Notes under the pieces: generated by a model | What the model saw: the letters and a program-made list of their open reading frames with translations, nothing else | What the model was told of the DNA's origin: nothing | Database searches by the model: none | Made by a program: the position numbers and the translations under genes | Source: Echinostoma caproni | Taxonomy: Eukaryota; Platyhelminthes; Trematoda; Plagiorchiida; Echinostomatidae | Reading direction: 5' to 3' | Length of the DNA stretch: 10,863 nt | Assembly (NCBI GenBank): GCA_900618425.1 | Contig: UZAN01050418.1 | Coordinates: 3,074 to 13,936, forward strand | In this document: positions 1 through 8,639 of the stretch, piece by piece | How the letters are laid out: every line of letters starts with the position of its first letter | Numbering within the stretch: the stretch's first letter is position 1

Positions 1-183
1 GCCATATCTAGCACGTCTACTTATAGACAAGGACACAATTTCCACAGAATTGCGCAACCGATTGCTTCAATGACAAACACCCCATTGCTTTTACTTCCCT
101 TATGTAATGATTTTGTAAATTTGAATCCACAAATATGGTGTAATTTCTGAAAATACACCCATCCGTGTGCATATAGCTACTAC
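1..183 (+). other. Possible 3' untranslated end of a non-LTR retroelement
   Basis: No open reading frame of useful length is present on either strand. The stretch runs directly into the TGACT tandem that follows. Many non-LTR elements of animals, including the RTE and CR1 groups, end in a short untranslated region followed by a few copies of a simple repeat, so this layout fits the truncated 3' end of such an element on the + strand. The rest of the element would lie to the left of the window. This is inference from position and tail alone; the sequence could equally be unique DNA next to a microsatellite. Confidence 0.25.
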
Positions 184-208
184 TGACTTGACTTGACTTG
201 ACTTGACT
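184..208 (+). repeat. (TGACT)5 perfect tandem repeat
   Basis: Five exact copies of TGACT in a row. On the other strand it reads AGTCA or, in another register, GTCAA. It is too short and too perfect to be old, and it stands alone. A plausible reading is the variable tail of a target-primed retroelement; a plain microsatellite is the alternative. Confidence 0.95.
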
Positions 209-215
209 ATTAGTT

Positions 216-767
216 TTACCCGTTTTGCCGACAGTTTAGCACACGAGGGATGAAAGGATCGTATGCAGTTTGCGCACGAGATGCAGGTATTGATTTCTTT
301 TCCGCAGTTTCATTCATCGCATACTCCTGGTCCTGTTGTGACCCTTGGAGCGGCGCCAGTTGACATACCTCGACGACCCATTTCGGATTGACTGTGAAGG
401 GCGAGGTTGGGTGCAACTGACAAAGGTCAAGTGCAATGAAAGGTGCACGTCCGGACCGATCATATGTTTGTATTGATAATTCTCGCTGACGCGTAGAACA
501 AAGACACAAGCTAGCTTGGAAATATCTATCGGCTGAACTGGTCGTAATGGGATAAACGCACTTGTGAGTTATGGTGCTAATGGCACAAAAACTGAATTGC
601 ACAAATATACATCCAGTGCAATTGAAATTAGGTGTAGAACGCTTAATTGGGATTTGTTCGATAGAGCGTAATACTTCCTTCACAATGGTATCCAAACATT
701 GACACTTCGAAAGAAAATGAACAAACTGGCACGTGTGAATAGTAGCAAAATATTTGCTACAAATCAC
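216..767 (-). CDS. Unrecognised 183-codon reading frame, possibly exon or repeat-derived
   Basis: This is the longest uninterrupted reading frame of the window, ending in TAA at 216-218. The product would be about 183 residues, with many Cys (including NCTGC and CLCST), a basic middle part (STRQRELSIQTYDRSGR) and a polar, Gln/Glu/Ala-rich C-terminal third (GSQQDQEYAMNETAEKKS). I see no signal peptide, no clear membrane segment and no catalytic motif. The DNA here is richer in G+C and in CpG than most of the window, and this richness continues to about 900. The Met at 767 is only the first in frame. A TATAAAA string on the same strand at 796-802 lies about 30 bases upstream, which fits a core promoter only loosely. 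It may be an exon of a host gene, a fragment of a retroelement gag-like region, or chance. I do not recognise it. Confidence 0.25.
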   Translation of the reverse strand: MICSKYFATIHTCQFVHFLSKCQCLDTIVKEVLRSIEQIPIKRSTPNFNCTGCIFVQFSFCAISTITHKCVYPITTSSADRYFQASLCLCSTRQRELSIQTYDRSGRAPFIALDLCQLHPTSPFTVNPKWVVEVCQLAPLQGSQQDQEYAMNETAEKKSIPASRAQTAYDPFIPRVLNCRQNG

Positions 768-1607
768 GGAAAAGCACGGCGGGGTGTATGGTATGTTTTA
801 TATCCGAGAGAGGAATATCGCCAAATAGATTTCACAGAGCTAACTCGAGCGAGCGTAAACTCGTCGATGTACGAGGAGATAAGGCGGAGTAAATCCATTT
901 AAACCGAGAGCGCACAAATTATGCGACCGTACACAGTGAATCACTGTTCCTGTTCCTGTTTTGTAAAGAACGATATCTCAGCTGAGATGGATAAACATCT
1001 TGTTCTACCTAGAAAGATACCTCACTGTTTCTACAAGAGCAGATCAATATTCCGCTACAGAACATATTTACCAAAATACGCGACTAACTATTCATTTTAG
1101 CTGTACGTGCAGTAATAATATTGTCGGTTAAGTGAGTGTTCAATTATCAATTCAAATTGAACATCTATAGTTAACAGGACTCCGGGTTAGACGGATTGAA
1201 ACGGTCGTAAGTTGCTCCGTTGAACATGAATTTTTTGTCAAAAATACCAAACTTTTCTATCCGAATCTGCCTACTGTCATCTTCAATCTTCCCACCATGC
1301 CGCTGGTAAAGTTTCTCCCATAGAGAACGAAAAACTCAGTCACAAAACCTTTACTAAAAGCAGTGAAACCCAATAAAGGGGACAACTTTGTAATAAAGAT
1401 TACCTGGATCAAGGTATTGTGATGGTCTCTCAGTGAACTTCTTTGACTTTTGTTTCCTTTATCCTTCCATTTTGTAGACATCTGTACTCGTGTCACATAT
1501 GCTGCCCAATAGAGACAATAATATATATTTGTCGTAACGGCATTACACATCTCCGTTGAAACTCTTCGAAAAGCTATTCTCATATGTAATTTCGTCGCAA
1601 CCGTTAT
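768..1607. other. No supported gene; G+C-rich start, then AT-rich
   Basis: The first 130 bases keep the higher G+C and CpG content of the neighbouring reading frame, and after about 900 the composition falls to the AT-rich background. A short pyrimidine-rich duplication (TTCCTG twice, then TTCCTG-like) sits at 944-960. A 108-codon minus-strand frame at 1257-1583 starts with MRIAFRRVSTEMCNAVTT; it shows no motif I can name and is of a length that arises by chance. No RNA gene was seen. Confidence 0.5.
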
Positions 1608-1631
1608 TGACGTGACTTGACTTTACTTGAA
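1608..1631 (+). repeat. Degenerate TGACT tandem tail
   Basis: The stretch reads TGACG TGACT TGACT TTACT TGAA, so five pentamers of the same unit and in the same orientation as the perfect tandem at 184-208, with a few substitutions. The DNA just before it does not resemble the DNA before the first tail beyond a few bases, so the two need not come from one element family. If it is a retroelement tail it is the older of the two. Confidence 0.7.
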
Positions 1632-2085
1632 TGTAAATGACTCAAAATAATGACTCTCGATAGAAAAAAGAAAGCTGTCATAGAAAGTGTTTTGTATGAG
1701 ATCGAGGCAACCAATTTTGTTGTGATTTATATGGAAACACATATCTTATCTTCCCATTGTATAAAACTAACCATGACTGCTATGCACTAGATTATTTCAT
1801 AAATTCTCAACAGTTAATGCTTTATCGTGGATGTTCCTTGGGCCCGTTGGCAATACTCCTCGTCTCTCTCAATCCCCATATTAGACCCACTAAAGGGTGC
1901 CATTATGTTCCGTTTCTTTTTCTCATGCTTTCATTATTCCCTACTTATTATTAACCAAAAAATTCTGATGCATCAGTCACCTCCAGCCTTTAATATATAC
2001 TTTCACATCTCAGTGAATTATCCACTGCACAACCTCACTCTTGATCCCTCTGAAAGCGTATACATGATATTCTCACTTCTTGAAA
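1632..2085. other. No supported gene next to the Penelope-like relic
   Basis: In a complete Penelope-like element of the clade suggested by the neighbour, the GIY-YIG endonuclease would be encoded here on the minus strand. I could not find the expected Cys-rich core or a GIY/YIG-like string in any minus-strand frame. The two + strand frames in this stretch (1757-1954 and 1827-2216) overlap each other, lack motifs and look like chance frames. A more G+C-rich block lies at about 1828-1903 and could be a piece of another repeat. Confidence 0.5.
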
Positions 2086-2451
2086 TTAGCCGTGATGCAC
2101 ATTCCTTGAAATCCTATTCAGCGGTAAACATGANTATACTACAGTTGCAAGACCACTCTTATCTGCACCTGGTGTCGTTTCTCGAGTATGGTTGGTTTGA
2201 GAGTGCTTTGAGATGAACGCTTTCGGATATCCCTTAGAGTGTAAAACTTTTCTGATCTTTTCATACTCGGTATCCAATATATCCGTTGTACAAATCAGCC
2301 ACACCGTGTAGAAGAGCGTTCGAACTAGACCAGTCTTATATCCCAATGCAGCAAAGCTAGTAAAATGGCGATATTGTTCGGACCATGTATTATTCCGGTA
2401 CACAGATCCTCTGATTGATCCACCGGTTCGACGTGAAACTTCCACATCCAA
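2086..2451 (-). pseudogene. Penelope-like element, thumb and linker region
   Basis: An open 121-codon stretch in the same frame as the YVDD box. It begins LDVEVSRRTGGSIRGSVYR, matching the FLDVxxxRxxDGSIxxxVYRK block that follows the catalytic core in Penelope-like proteins. It goes on with NTWSEQYRHFTSFAALGYK, where the family usually has TWxGQYLHFxSFxPxxYK, then GLVRTLFYTVWLICTTD and EYEKIRKVLHSKGYPKAFI, which match the helical region before the endonuclease linker (typically LxxNGYPxxFI). Similarity fades after about 2190; an ambiguous base (2134) falls in the tail, and the frame ends at a TAA at 2086-2088. The conserved stretch is remarkably uninterrupted compared with the core upstream. 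Confidence 0.9.
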
Positions 2452-2940
2452 AACGGTGAGCTGTCCTGAGTTTCAGTGTGGAGTGTCGAGGTTATGTTCG
2501 GAGTTTTGGAGTTTATTCAAGGGTTCAAATAATCTCTCCCCGTCTACCTTTAAATCACAAATGATAAAAAGATCATCAACATACCGGCAGTATAAATCCA
2601 GCTTTTTAATTTCCTCCCTAAATTGATGTTCCAGATATCCGACGAAAATGTCCCCAAGAATGGGCCCCAGAAGACTGCCCATAGCGACTCCATCTCACTG
2701 TTGATAGCGTTCACCTAAGAAGGGGAACTTCACATTATGAGTACACAACAATAAAAGCCTTTGCAGTTCATCTGCTGTTAGTGCAACGTGAATGTTCTAT
2801 TCTTCCATAGTTTGACGAATGATCGTGATGGTCTCCAGTTTGAGGGACTTTGGTGAACAGTGCATTTACATAGTTACTATATACTTGTTTTGAATGTTTC
2901 TGTCTTCCAATAATGTGCACAGTTGGTAACTGTCTTTCTG
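2452..2940 (-). pseudogene. Penelope-like reverse transcriptase core, inactive
   Basis: Reading right to left in one main frame: KDSYQLCTLLEDRNIQNKY at about 2937-2881 precedes the first catalytic block; VNALFTKVP at about 2865-2839 is that block (usual pattern SFDVxSLFTNVP) but in another frame and without its Asp; ETITIIRQTMEE follows at 2835-2800 back in the main frame; then TADELQRLLLLCTHNVKF, FLGERYQQ, and after a stop DGVAMGSLLGPILGDIF, matching the GxAMGSPLGPxLADIF block. The catalytic box YVDD is at 2572-2583 and is intact (CRYVDDLFIICD). In-frame stops are TAG at 2797-2799, TGA at 2695-2697 and TGA at 2473-2475. From about 2500 to 2452 the family-like residues (LHTETQ) are in a second frame, so a further indel pair is likely. 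The combination cannot make an active enzyme. The family assignment rests on the order and spacing of these blocks and on the YVDD box. Confidence 0.92.
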
Positions 2941-3100
2941 TCGACAAACAAACGAATTCTATCGCGTAATGCAACTATTAATACATTGACAGTAGGTACA
3001 AACGAATGACTAAAAGCAATAAATTTCTCAAAGGTGTGCTCTCTGAAGGAATCAAAGTCGGTTGGCGAAAACGTTTTATGTACAAGTGACACTTCATGGT

Positions 3101-4515
3101 GGACATTGAAGTCTCTTGTACCTGCCCAACTTCCGAATGTGTCTAGAATACAAAAGATGTTTAACAGGAATAACTGTGTAATGACTTAATGGTTGCTCTC
3201 ATTTCATCCTCATGCGAATTTCCAAAAGAGTGTCTTTGCAAATAACACCGACAGCCGCTCTTAACGAACATTTTGTCTTTAGTGGTACGTTGTATACAAA
3301 CTCGGCACTTCGATTTTCTGAAATGATTTATGCGCCACTAAATATGCTTAGCTTAGGAATGAATTCATACGTCAAAAGAATAAGATGAGCATTTTGGTGA
3401 ATTATCTTTGAATTCCTCATAAGAAAATTATTAGTTGAATGCTTGGCACAATGTGAAAAGCACTAATTCCGGTGCTATTGATATCTAAGCATCAGCCTAG
3501 CGCAGTATCATATGATGCGTAACAAAGTCCTTGTGCTTCCAAGACGAAACTTATAACACTATCGTTCACTAAGGTTACTTGTTTTCAAAGTCAATTGGAA
3601 GAAAAGCACTAACCGATTGTTTAAAACCTTCTTAATAGAAGCAACCAATTTGAAGCCTGGGCTCTTATTTTTCCAATTCGCACGTTTTACATAGTGTTAT
3701 AGAACGACCAAAACGTGGTTGATCAGCTTAATAATTTTCACTAAGTAGTCATTGGTTAATCACTGGACTCTAGAAAATCTCCACTTGTATTTCGTATTCA
3801 GAGCTGGAAACATTTTGGAAACCAGTTTGGTGTAGTGAATTTGTGTTTCAAACTTTTGCAAAACAATTGACTTTATACACTCGTAGAGGTTACATGTTAT
3901 ATAGACTACAAGTTCTATTAGTAGACGCCGAAAAAAACTGATTTTCCTACGAGTTCCTTTGATCTGCTCCCGTACGTTCGATTTGGTATATATTTTCTAC
4001 CCTACCACTGATCAGCTTTACTTAAATGTTACTGCTTTCTAGAATGCTGAACAATTGAGGAACGGAATAATTATGTGTTCCCCTGTAACTGGTTTCTATG
4101 TTACCGTTGACCAGCCCTATTCCTATGGAAAGGTTTTCTAGAAGGCCGAATGATATATAGTTAGAGGTTTTGCAGTTTTCATCTTGAGAAAATGAGGACA
4201 ATTACGTTCAGTACCAGGTAGACGTGAAATTTCAGATCTGAACGACGTCATCATCTCGTTAATAAGGATTCCTTACGCTTACGATATACATTGTTACTGT
4301 AATTCAACACTTTGTTATCGTATGAATATGCAGCAAAATCATATCACAGTTTTCACATCGCCCCATTTACTCAGTGACAGTTGGCTTTTACAGTTTCCTG
4401 AAGAAACAATTTGACCCAACGATATCCAAAAGCACTCGTTCTTCATAACTATTTTTACCTTAGACGCTACTGGTGATTATTTACGATCCATTCAATCATC
4501 TACTGGTGGAAACCG
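3101..4515. other. No gene seen
   Basis: AT-rich DNA with stops in all frames and no reading frame above about 60 codons. A GACGAAAC string near 3543 was looked at as a possible hammerhead ribozyme arm, but the matching CTGANGA core is absent. No simple repeat, tRNA or mobile element end was recognised. Confidence 0.6.
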
Positions 4516-5015
4516 ATGTGTTGCAATAAAGTAAATCACACATTGAACGAAACCGTTAAACGTATTCATGACGTTTCATGCTGTTGTATGGTATCGTTTA
4601 CGAGGACCGAATACATAACTCAGATGGCAAACCGTTGCTTGGCACGTCTAGATTATCTCATGATTACTGTTATTCCTCGAATCATCTTCATGTTATTTGG
4701 TATCGATTTCCTAGAGGCAAATGAACTAAAATGCGCATTTCGTGTAACAAAGCTGGGTGTATTCCGAAATTCTTCCAGTATGTGCATCCGGTGAAACGTG
4801 TTGTATACTTTTACGACAATAGATCTCAACTCATCGCGCGTTTCACAAGAACAAACGTTACTTTGCACAACATAAAGGTCGGTGTGTGCAACACTTAGTC
4901 TCTTATACCACTTAATCAAACGCCAAAAAAATACCTTATTACTTTTTCGAAGTTCCAAACCTTCAATAACAGTGTAGCACATACGTTTGAGTGTATGATA
5001 GTTGTTATACATCAC
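4516..5015. other. Overlapping opposed reading frames, unrecognised
   Basis: A 92-codon + strand frame (4516-4794) and a 120-codon minus-strand frame (4653-5015) overlap by about 140 bases. The minus frame gives a basic protein beginning MMYNNYHTLKRMCYTVIEG, with KSNKVFFWRLIKWYKRLS in the middle and SRKSIPNNMKMIRGITVIM near the end. The + frame gives a Cys-rich start (MCCNKVNHTLNE) and a hydrophobic stretch (YLMITVIPRIIFMLFGIDF). Neither shows a known motif. At most one could be real; the minus frame is the better candidate by length alone. No splice sites, TATA box or polyadenylation signal arrangement singles out either. Confidence 0.15.
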
Positions 5016-6375
5016 CTTGTGGTAGCAATGAATTTCACTTTGTACTGTGTTGCTTGATTCAATGTCGTATACGTTAAGTGATGTTTAGGATGCACCTGGC
5101 ATAATATTAGATGTAATATGTCCATTCTCCAGACGACCAATTTGTTCAATGCAGGAAATGAAATTTAAAAAGAAATAACCGACTTAGGTTTAGTGAGGAG
5201 TGAGATTTGTCTACTCGAGGAATTCTGGAGTAAATAGGTTTCGATTACTGAACTGGAACTGAAAATTCATGCAACATTAATTCATAATTGTTGTAATGGT
5301 GTTGTCTAGGCTGGCTCCGAAACAACTGCATTCCACACTTTCAGCTTCAGTCATTCCGCACCATTTGCAATACTCTTATTCTTCCAGGAGCTGGGTGCTA
5401 TACAGCAAAACGGTGTTCGCAAACTCACCTCTGTTCCATATTTGACTTCCGTGGACCTTGTGATGTTTCGTACGTTTCACATTGAATGTCCAATAGCTCA
5501 CCGTTATCAATTGAACGCTTGTGACCAGCTGATAGTTTACTCATTTGAAACACATTGGTTTACTCCAGTACGAAACACAATATATTCATAATTCTGAATG
5601 ATCATGCTGTTCGCAGCAATATTTCGCAGTGAATACTGGTTTTTCTTTGGGGAGCCGGACTGCTGACCTGCATCAGGAACTATTACTTCCAATTAAAAAG
5701 AATATTTTTGAATATTTCTTCCGATATGTCGGCTTTTGATTACTCCTCTGGATAGCATTTTGCGTCCCAACTGAAAGCACGCCTGTAGCACCTGAGTAAG
5801 TGCTGATTGATGCAAAAACAGTCAAAACCGCAAAACCTCAGTATTACAGAATGCTCGCTATTCATCGGGAGAAAATCCTTTAAGGATTGGAGATATCCAA
5901 ACTACATAAATAAACTGTATCCAAAAGATTGGATGTCACCCAGCTTAAGGGGTACGTTTTCATACTTATATTACTGATCGCAACTCTGTTGAACAAGCGG
6001 TCGTTAAACTGATCTGTACGGGCGTACTGAAATCCTGCCTTCAACATCTCGCTGTCTGAATGAAGAACACCAAAATTCCTTACCATTGCATGACTGTATG
6101 TTATCCTTCACAACCTCATCGAGGCGAGAGGCTTTGAAGAACTCATATTTAAGACTGAACAGAGAAACCTAAACGGATTTATTTACCGTACTTGTTTACC
6201 AGCAGCAGATGCTTACTATTCCCTGGTACGTTTTTAATCTTCTTCAGCTTTCATTCAAATAATTTTCAAAAAAATAATTTCACAATTCTTTACTTATCAA
6301 CGAGGCACAAAATTTGCTGAACAGAATCGCGTACCTGTTGTTCTACTGAATATAAACATTTAGAAATCCCGTCCC
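5016..6375. other. No supported gene
   Basis: Mostly AT-rich. A somewhat more G+C-rich block at about 5640-5800 and another at about 5940-6145 stand out. In the second, the minus strand has an open stretch of about 55 codons between stops (within roughly 6170-6005) reading YEFFKASRLDEVVKDNIQS and then GKEFWCSS; another minus frame is open at 5880-6086. These look protein-like in places, but I cannot assign them to a family, and no flanking motif supports a gene. Confidence 0.4.
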
Positions 6376-6401
6376 ACGGTAAGCATCAAAGGTGTTACCG
6401 T
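6376..6401. repeat. Inverted repeat, 7-bp arms
   Basis: ACGGTAA at 6376-6382 and TTACCGT at 6395-6401 are exact complements separated by 12 bases. Transcribed, it would form a short hairpin. There is no T-run and no gene beside it, so no role is suggested. Such a repeat is expected by chance at about this scale. Confidence 0.8.
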
Positions 6402-8094
6402 AACCCCGGATGATGATCAGTTGAGAAAGATGTTGGTCCAAAAGGTTATTTTCATATATAGAAAAACAGAAAAACTATCACTTATTGTTCTAACAAACAT
6501 TCGCTTTAGCAGCGTAGTTTGCCCATTTTGACAGAGCAACCGCTGAGTATCCACCTGCTCGCTTGAATTAGGCATTCACTTCATTTGATCGTTATTGCTG
6601 GAGATGTATCGATCATAGAACTTACGAGAGTATCATTGAAGTTGTCCCTGGATGGCGTTGTATACTTGTGCCAAATTCTCCAAACACAACTTACATTTCA
6701 CAGAATCAAACCTGTATTTCTATGATACGGTAATAGAACTATGTGATACCCAAACATTTACGTCAGACACTGATCTGTCAGCACAAACACACTTTTCTGT
6801 CGAATGACGCAAACGGTAATAGATTGACAACGAAAATATGTGAATGACGGAAATTATTTTTATCATGGGTTACCCATAATAATGCTTGTATTGTTTAAAT
6901 ATGCCAGTTTGACGTGGAGAATGGGGTGTGACATCATTATTTCATCGATGAAATTGGAGTTTCATGTACTTGAGATGATGCCAAGAGGACGTTTAGAAAA
7001 AAATAAGGAAACGTGGATTTACACTTCGTCCTATTTGTCTATTCTGCCTGATCCTGTAATGATTCACCTTAAAGTTTAAAAAACCATTATGATAATAAAG
7101 GCCATTGCAATCACGGCTAACTAGTAAATACATTTGATTATCGTGCTGATAGAATTCAGTCGCGACTGATTGATGAAAATCGAATCAGAACTACTTTGAC
7201 GACAACGATTTGTTGTACCAAACTTCTGCAATCATTTTTGTGAATTGACGCATGAAGCACCACATACGCTGAATTTCCAAATGGTTGGTATTCAGCGCAT
7301 GGGGTATTTATCCATGGACAAAACCGCACGACGCACGGTGAAATTATCGACAGGCTGGTAAATAATAATGCACATAAGCGCCGCTTTTTCATTGCGAATT
7401 AGAAAAAAGATAAAAAGAAGCAGTTTAGTAAAGCTTTCCGTATATAACATAATATGTCATGAAAGGCGTTCATGATTTGAGATATAAAAAACAATGTTCA
7501 GCATGAACACTGGAACTATAAGTCGTATCAAGAAAAACGTCTACTACTGTTCCTTAATTCAGCGAATGTATTATAGTGCATGAAGTTAAAAATGGACTTG
7601 AAATATCAGCGATGATAATAATAGAGTCGTATTTTTAACAGTCGATTTCTTCAAAAATAGGTAGAGCATTCTCAAAGTATCAACCAAAATTCTGTTAATA
7701 ATCGGCATTTGAACATTTTCCGTGACATTCCTCACTAGGTTTTTAGGCAGGTATTAAAACGGTGTATTTCACAGTCGAAGTGTTCCACTCTGTGGTTGCT
7801 TTTGTTGTAATGCTACATAATAATCTGATTCATATTTAGTTTACGGTTATATAGACTCAGTGCATAGTGCAGGAAACACTAAATTCATTATTCTATTGTA
7901 ATACATTAGGAGTTTATTTTCTTCCATTTTGATTTGTTCTTGGAAAATAAGGTAGGAAACATTGCGTTTTGCAGTAAAGACTAACGTAGCCCTTCTTTTT
8001 TAAAGACATAATAAACTAGTAAATTATTCATTTCTCCTCAATTCCAAAATTGCCAGGATAACCATTCTCAAAAAATGGTCAAGCTACTTTTGAC
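6402..8094. other. No supported gene
   Basis: AT-rich DNA. A 79-codon + strand frame (6840-7079) and a 78-codon minus-strand frame (7156-7392) are the longest; the latter starts MKKRRLCALLFTSLSIISP, which by eye resembles a short signal peptide, but the rest carries no motif and the length is within chance. A GTTCATG / CATGAAC pair at about 7469 and 7502 is a loose inverted repeat. Nothing else was recognised. Confidence 0.5.
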
Positions 8095-8135
8095 TCCGCT
8101 TGTAAGCGGATAGAGTACTGCGTGGGTTTAAATTT
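8095..8135 (+). repeat. tRNA-like scrap, possible SINE remnant
   Basis: The stretch holds an exact 7-bp inverted repeat, TCCGCTT at 8095-8101 and AAGCGGA at 8104-8110. From 8105 it reads AGCGGATAGAGTACTG, very close to the D-arm part of tRNA-derived SINEs and tRNAs (AGYGGATAGAGCACTG), which contains the end of the A box. After only 15 bases it continues into GGTTTAAATTT (8125-8135), which agrees with the B box consensus GGTTCRANYCC at 8 of 11 positions. The anticodon arm that should separate the boxes is missing and no acceptor stem can be drawn, so this is not a tRNA gene. A worn, internally deleted SINE head is one reading; chance is the other. Confidence 0.3.
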
Positions 8136-8596
8136 TGAAAATATTTCATGGCCGTCAATAACATTAGGAGACTACGGAATCTGAAATGGTTAGTTAAGTA
8201 ATATTGAATATACAGTCGTTACTCACTATACAACTGTATTTTATTTACATTCAAATAACTTATTCGGGTTTACTAACCTGACACTGCAGTCAAACATTGT
8301 ACACTGATCTTCAGATAGGAATAAAAAATAGAAATGTAGTCAAATGCAGTAAATTGTTATATGCAAAAGTGTCTAGGAAGTTTGATTCACTCAAGTAAAG
8401 ATTGATTTAATAATTTCCAAATGATTTCATGCTGGTAGGGATTCAAGCCGGTACAGGGGAATTCCTGTAACTGTCTATTCGAGAGGGTAGATACTGAAAA
8501 AAGAAAAGATTGATCGAGTGGAATCGGCAAGAAGGTAAGTCAAGATGTAACGAATTGAAGGGGTCGTTTAGTATTATAATGGAAAAGGTTATACAA
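8136..8596. other. No supported gene; possible eroded 3' end of the CR1-like element
   Basis: On the minus strand at about 8560-8430 there are short open pieces such as LTFLPIPLDQSFLFSVSTL that could be the C-terminal part of a LINE protein, which would lie here if the element were complete. The match is too weak to annotate. Nothing else was recognised. Confidence 0.3.
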
Positions 8597-8615
8597 GACT
8601 TCATANGACTTCATA
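8597..8615 (+). repeat. Direct repeat of GACTTCATA, 10-bp period
   Basis: GACTTCATA occurs at 8597-8605 and again at 8607-8615 with the ambiguous base 8606 between them. The second copy runs on into TGACC. The ambiguity falls exactly at the repeat joint, so copy number or the joint base may be an assembly problem. Confidence 0.85.
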
Positions 8616-8639
8616 TGACCATTGGTAGGATCTGTGTTC

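Larger units (their letters stand above)
2086..3100 (-). mobile_element. Penelope-like element, decayed fragment
   Basis: A remnant of a Penelope-like retroelement, a class whose single protein normally joins a reverse transcriptase related to telomerase with, in most clades, a C-terminal GIY-YIG endonuclease. The reverse transcriptase core and the region following it are read on the minus strand between about 2940 and 2086. The right limit is soft: the 2940-3100 stretch is open in a minus-strand frame (71 codons, ending in ETFKTSI) and lies where the early reverse transcriptase motifs should be, but no motif is legible. The endonuclease part is missing or unrecognisable. No long terminal repeats, target-site duplication or hammerhead ribozyme core were found. 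Confidence 0.85.

Noticed and set aside
1827..2216. A 129-codon + strand reading frame containing the ambiguous base
   Set aside because: It overlaps the Penelope-like linker on the other strand, overlaps another + frame, and has no motif.
2768..3092. Two overlapping minus-strand frames as separate genes
   Set aside because: One carries the shifted motif VNALFTKVP of the Penelope-like RT; the pair is better explained as pieces of one frameshifted relic.
3518..3556. Possible hammerhead ribozyme (GACGAAAC after a GTCC-like arm)
   Set aside because: The obligatory CTGANGA core does not occur at the right distance, and none was found near the Penelope-like relic on the minus strand.
4390..4412. 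CTGAAGAAAC as a ribozyme core
   Set aside because: CTGANGA and GAAA overlap with no room for stem II, so the fold is impossible.
8436..8452. Minus-strand GGCTTGAATCC resembling a tRNA B box (9 of 11)
   Set aside because: No A box, no acceptor stem and no cloverleaf could be drawn around it; a single 11-base match is weak.
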